A stretch of 64,000 nt of DNA from Neelides folsomi (lineage: Eukaryota; Arthropoda; Collembola; Neelipleona; Neelidae), in assembly GCA_034687125.1 (NCBI GenBank), contig JAQGBZ010000083.1:1-64000 (forward strand). Direction: 5' to 3'. Numbering within the stretch: the first letter of the stretch is position 1; each line of letters opens with the position of its first letter. Under the pieces are notes generated by a model. The model worked only from the letters and a program-made list of their open reading frames with translations, had not been told where the DNA came from and searched no databases. Position numbers and translations under genes: made by a program. Positions 59,962 through 64,000 of the stretch are shown here, piece after piece.

Positions 59962-62900
59962 CGGCCCACTCGCGCTTCCTTATTTAATTTCTAGCTCCTC
60001 CTCATATACTACAATATAAGGATATTATATAATTACTAAAGTTCTAATCATGAAGATCTAATCATCTTATTATTAATTAAATGACTTGTGAAATAGTCGC
60101 ATTATGAAGTTGAATTGTTTTTTGAATAAATTTCCTATCCAATCACTTATTTTTCCTTTATTACAAGGAGTATTTATTGGGGGAGCTGAGAAGTGAAGGG
60201 GGAGGATGATTTGAATTGGCTTAGTGAGTTTGAGAAAGGAGTGAAAATGTCAAGGCGTCAGTCAAGGAGCGGGAGACAGTTCCTTGACATTTCCACTCAA
60301 GAGTCGACTATCTTTCTCTTGATTTATGTCCCGTACATAATCAATCTCATATTACACTCGAACAACGAAGGCCTTCCCTTTTGTCAAACAAGGAAGAGAA
60401 AGCTGTTAGCAGAAGGCCACCGCCACGAGAAGGTGAGGAGGAGATTGATGGATTTTAATAACAGTCCCGAGAAATGTAAATGGGAGGGGGAATATAGTAA
60501 GGCCCAATTAATCCAACCCATCAGATGTTACGGAGAGAAAGACAAAGTGAAAATTCTTCTTTCCTCCTTCCACGTAACATTTAAGTGTCGGGGAGCTCGT
60601 GGAGCAATAAAAGGAATGAAAATGTACGGAGTTGCAAATATTTGGCAGGCTGAGAATCGGGAACAGATATTTTGTTCCGAGGAGGAAAAGATGTGACCAA
60701 AATCCAGAGACGGCCGCCCCTTCCGAAAGTAACTGAAATGGAAAGGGGCGAATTTCCCCGTTTTTCCTCTTTCTCACCCAAAATGCGTGTGTATGTATGT
60801 GTGAGAGAATAAGACTCAACAACTGGTACGAATTGACACTGGATCAGATCCAAAAAAAATTAATGTCTTTTGCCCACCCTCGCCCACAATATCCGTTTTT
60901 CTTCTTAGTCCCCTCCTTGACAAGGCGAGGGCGATGAGGAGAATGGAAAAGGTAAAAGAAATGCGAACTCCCACGGAGAACCCGATTCTCATCTCGAGGA
61001 ATATCGTAATAATATCAACTCAAGCTGGGCCGGTGGGAAAAACAAATGTTATGATCATGGTGTTTAAAGTAGGACAGAGGGAAATTGAGGGTGGTGCATG
61101 ATTAAATTCTTACGTGTTTCTATTCCTCACGGACTCCTATCTTCCCCTCAAAAAGTAAATCGATTTCGAATGTATAATTATTCAATTTTTCCAACTAGAG
61201 ATTATTCATATAAGTTTATTCACTGATTTAATCTCCTCATCTTTGGACCCAAACTGACCAAAAATATCAAGAACATAATTTAATCTCTTGTTCATGCGAA
61301 ACAGGAATATTTATATTTTCGATCTTGTGAACAAATGTTGAGAAAAGTTCTTTGAATATTTTAAACCAACGAAGGGAGAATAACCTTAAACTTATAAACA
61401 AAATACGTTTGTTCAAAGCAAATACGAATGTATGGTACAGCACAGCATATAAATACATACACAACCCGAGCATTCATGGTAAGCTCTGTAACCATATTAC
61501 ATGCATCTGCACTTTTATGTAAAGAGCATACAACTTTACGTTTTTCCTCTAGCTTCTGGCGTACAATTGTTTCTCATTGCAAACACTCAAGAGAGCATTT
61601 TCGTGTTGAAGACGCTCCCATTTTTTCTCCTTAAATTTATTTGAATGGAGAGATTTTTCCCGCAAAGCAATAATGAGAATTGTTTTCTCTCGAGTCCGCT
61701 AAATATTATTGCAATTTACCTCAAGGAATATAAAATGTTGATTTTAAAGTGAGATAAGAAAACGAGCTTCCTGTCTCAATGTAAACCGTGTAGGTCTTGG
61801 TGAGATACTTATCTCATTTAGATATTAACCAAGATAGGGGAAAGGATGAGAGCGGTGGGAGCCTCACCGGCACACGTCACACGTCGTTTCCTCACGAGAA
61901 TTTCTCCCCGTTCCTTCAAAATCTCTCTCCATTGGGAGGAATCCGGGACCGGATTTGGAAAATGTAATGAAGCATGTGGAGACGGGGTGGAAGCACGTGT
62001 TGGCCGACTCACATCTGCTCCCAATATCTCAACTCTGCCAATATGCAGATCTTAAGGAGTTTATTTGTCGAGCAAATTACCCTTGACGAGGGATCGGTCC
62101 CCTCCTCTCCACTTACTCCATGCTAATGAGATTACCTTTTCCTTTCCCTGGAGAAGGAATGTAAAGAAGTCGTAGACATTCCTGGGTCTTATCGCTCTCG
62201 TCTCATTACAGTCCACCTACAAGACGAATGGGAGGAACTGGGAAAGAATACTCGAATTCCTAATTCCATCAGGGCCCTTGATTGCAATTGGAGACGTCTA
62301 TGTCTATCGTTATGCATTACTCCACCACTCAGTCAGTCAGTCTTGATGGAGTTCAGAGTTTCACCCCTGACTCCCCCATAGTATTTTTACTCCATTCCCT
62401 GCTCCAGTATATAAAATATATATTTTATATCCGGTTTTATTAGGAGCTATTGGTAGTGTGAGGTTAGGAGATCGTATGGGAAGTAAACCTGAGTCCCGCT
62501 TCGGCCCCAAAAGAACCATAATACAAAGATATCCAGTTTCTTCGGCTCCTCCCGTTACATACTTGTGCGTGAAATAGGGGAGACTGTGGGGAGCCCCGAA
62601 TCACGAGTCTCACTTTGTATCCTGTTCATATCTCACATCCTTTCCTATATTTATAAAAGTACATGAAATTTCGAGCGTAGGAACAACGGTAGATTTCATA
62701 TCCTCACACAGACACCCTCGTATGTCATATTACGTGTGTATGAGAGGAAGATACGGGAGAAGATAGCCAGGGTGGTGCATGTGGGGAACTTAATTCCTTT
62801 TGCCCGAAACCCCAACTACCGTCTACTTCGTCTACATGACATCGTGAGATCATTAGTGTAATGCAATAACGCTGTACAACAGCTCCGCACGCGAAGAGAG

Positions 62901-64000
62901 ATGAGACGTTGACACAATTTCATAATCCTCCCCACTTATCAATTCTTAATAGACAGCTATTTATTAATTCATCACTCAGGGTTTGAAAGGCCCAGTTTGA
63001 TGGCGGGGGCGGAAGGAGGCAGCTGGAGAATATTGGACACATTTTTATTGATGAGTTTCTCGCTCCATTGTCCGTGAACGAAGTTCTCCCGGATAAAGCC
63101 ACCCAACAGTTTGCTATGTATTAAAAGGATTTTTTCATAAGCTCAAGGACTTGCATTTGCTCTGGTCCTTTAAGATCATACATGTGGAATGAAAATGTAT
63201 TCAAAATTGAGTGTGAGTTGAAGAGGGGGAGATGGGCCGATTGAGAGGCTCTTGGTCGCCAACCATGAAGTATCACCACAAAAATCAGACGAGTGTCGCA
63301 TTCCTTTGTCTTTCCCCCTGTGGAATTGAGGGCTTCGTGAATGTTATCTAATAGAGAATCCTCCACTCAACTTCCTCTCGAGGAGACGTTCACAAACAAG
63401 GCACAACAATATATTTTGCAAGGATATAACAAGTAAAGTAACTAACTATTTGTATTTTATAAGTGTATATGTAATTTAGTAGGTAGGTTGAAGGAGAAAA
63501 ACAAAAGGGAGCAAAAGGGCCAGATTTCTCTCTCAGAACACCCGAGAGTGCCTCAATGAAACAATGAGACCGCGAAGGAGATAATTTATTCTCACAATCG
63601 AATCCATTCCGCTTTGGGCCTTTCCTTATTTTTATTCCTTCTTATCTATTATGCTCCGAGACCCCACAAATTCTCCGGGAACAACTCATCGACCTTATCT
63701 CAGTTTGAGTGGCTGCTGGGTGGGGATACCGGGAGGCGTATGGAGATACCCGGGAGAGAGGAATGTCGTGGAAAAATTCCAACTTCCCCTCTTTTGACTT
63801 ACAGGGCTGGGGAGGTGAATTGAATGATCTCATTTGTTTTAATATTGTGAAACTCGTGAGTTCGCGTGTGCCTCTGCGAGTCTTGATAATTTAACAGCAC
63901 GTCGTCATCGTAGGGAAGTTGACAGGTTGTTGAGGAGGCCCACGCCCTTCCCCTCCAATTAATGATTCTATGTATTACGCTGCCCGGGAGTTCGCAACGC
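59962..64000. other. Toll 3' flank, no supportable gene
   Basis: Mixed DNA with GA/CT-rich tracts like the 40-56 kb region. The longest frame (60193-60696, 167 codons from a GTG) has no recognised domain and a purine-biased composition, so I do not call it. A 22-bp palindrome lies at 62409-62430 and a short CAGT repeat near 62332. Confidence 0.65.
62409..62430. repeat. 22-bp perfect AT palindrome
   Basis: ATATAAAATAT followed immediately by its complement ATATTTTATAT. Entirely A/T. Confidence 0.8.

Noticed and set aside
60193-60696. 167-codon + strand frame downstream of Toll
   Set aside because: Starts with GTG, purine-biased, no recognisable domain or splice context; overlaps a 104-codon minus frame.
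1-64000. Retroelement, DNA transposase, viral or CRISPR content
   Set aside because: No reading frame resembling reverse transcriptase, integrase or transposase, and no regular repeat-spacer array was seen.

Overview
This is eukaryotic DNA from an arthropod, most likely a crustacean. The species call is an inference and is weak. Three things support arthropod: two eclosion hormone genes, a single-exon Toll receptor with the Cys-rich two-block ectodomain of the Toll-6/Tollo/18w class, and a peroxinectin-like haem peroxidase. Exons are short and GT-AG bounded, and non-coding DNA is AT-rich. I see no bacterial-style operons, rRNA or tRNA genes, CRISPR arrays, or transposase or reverse-transcriptase reading frames.

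Layout. 1-13186: no gene I can support, only simple repeats and short palindromes. 13187-28390 (alternative 3' exons to 32242), + strand: secreted haem peroxidase of at least 15 coding exons. A 7-kb first intron separates the signal-peptide exon from the catalytic exons. Two mutually compatible phase-0 3' ends suggest alternative C-termini. 33547-35106, + strand: two-exon gene for a secreted, N-glycan-rich protein of about 323 aa with a furin-like site, family unknown. 36333-36676 (+) and 37289-37546 (-): two eclosion hormone genes facing each other tail to tail, 612 bp apart. One has an intron inside the mature region; the other is uninterrupted. 37547-56403: about 19 kb with no supportable gene and a visibly different texture, rich in GA/CT tracts, holding a duplicated ~100-bp non-coding element and an 18-bp inverted repeat. 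56493-59849, + strand: Toll receptor, 1118 aa, with a 5'UTR exon beginning at an acceptor at 56403/56404. 59850-64000: Toll 3' flank, no further gene.

The genes do not form an operon. All encode secreted or membrane proteins: eclosion hormone drives ecdysis behaviour, haem peroxidases cross-link cuticle or chorion or act in immune adhesion, and Toll-6/Tollo-class receptors act in development and innate signalling. A shared moulting or epithelial theme is possible but is only inferred from proximity. Exon boundaries were read by eye from splice signals, phase continuity and protein-family continuity; there is no transcript evidence.
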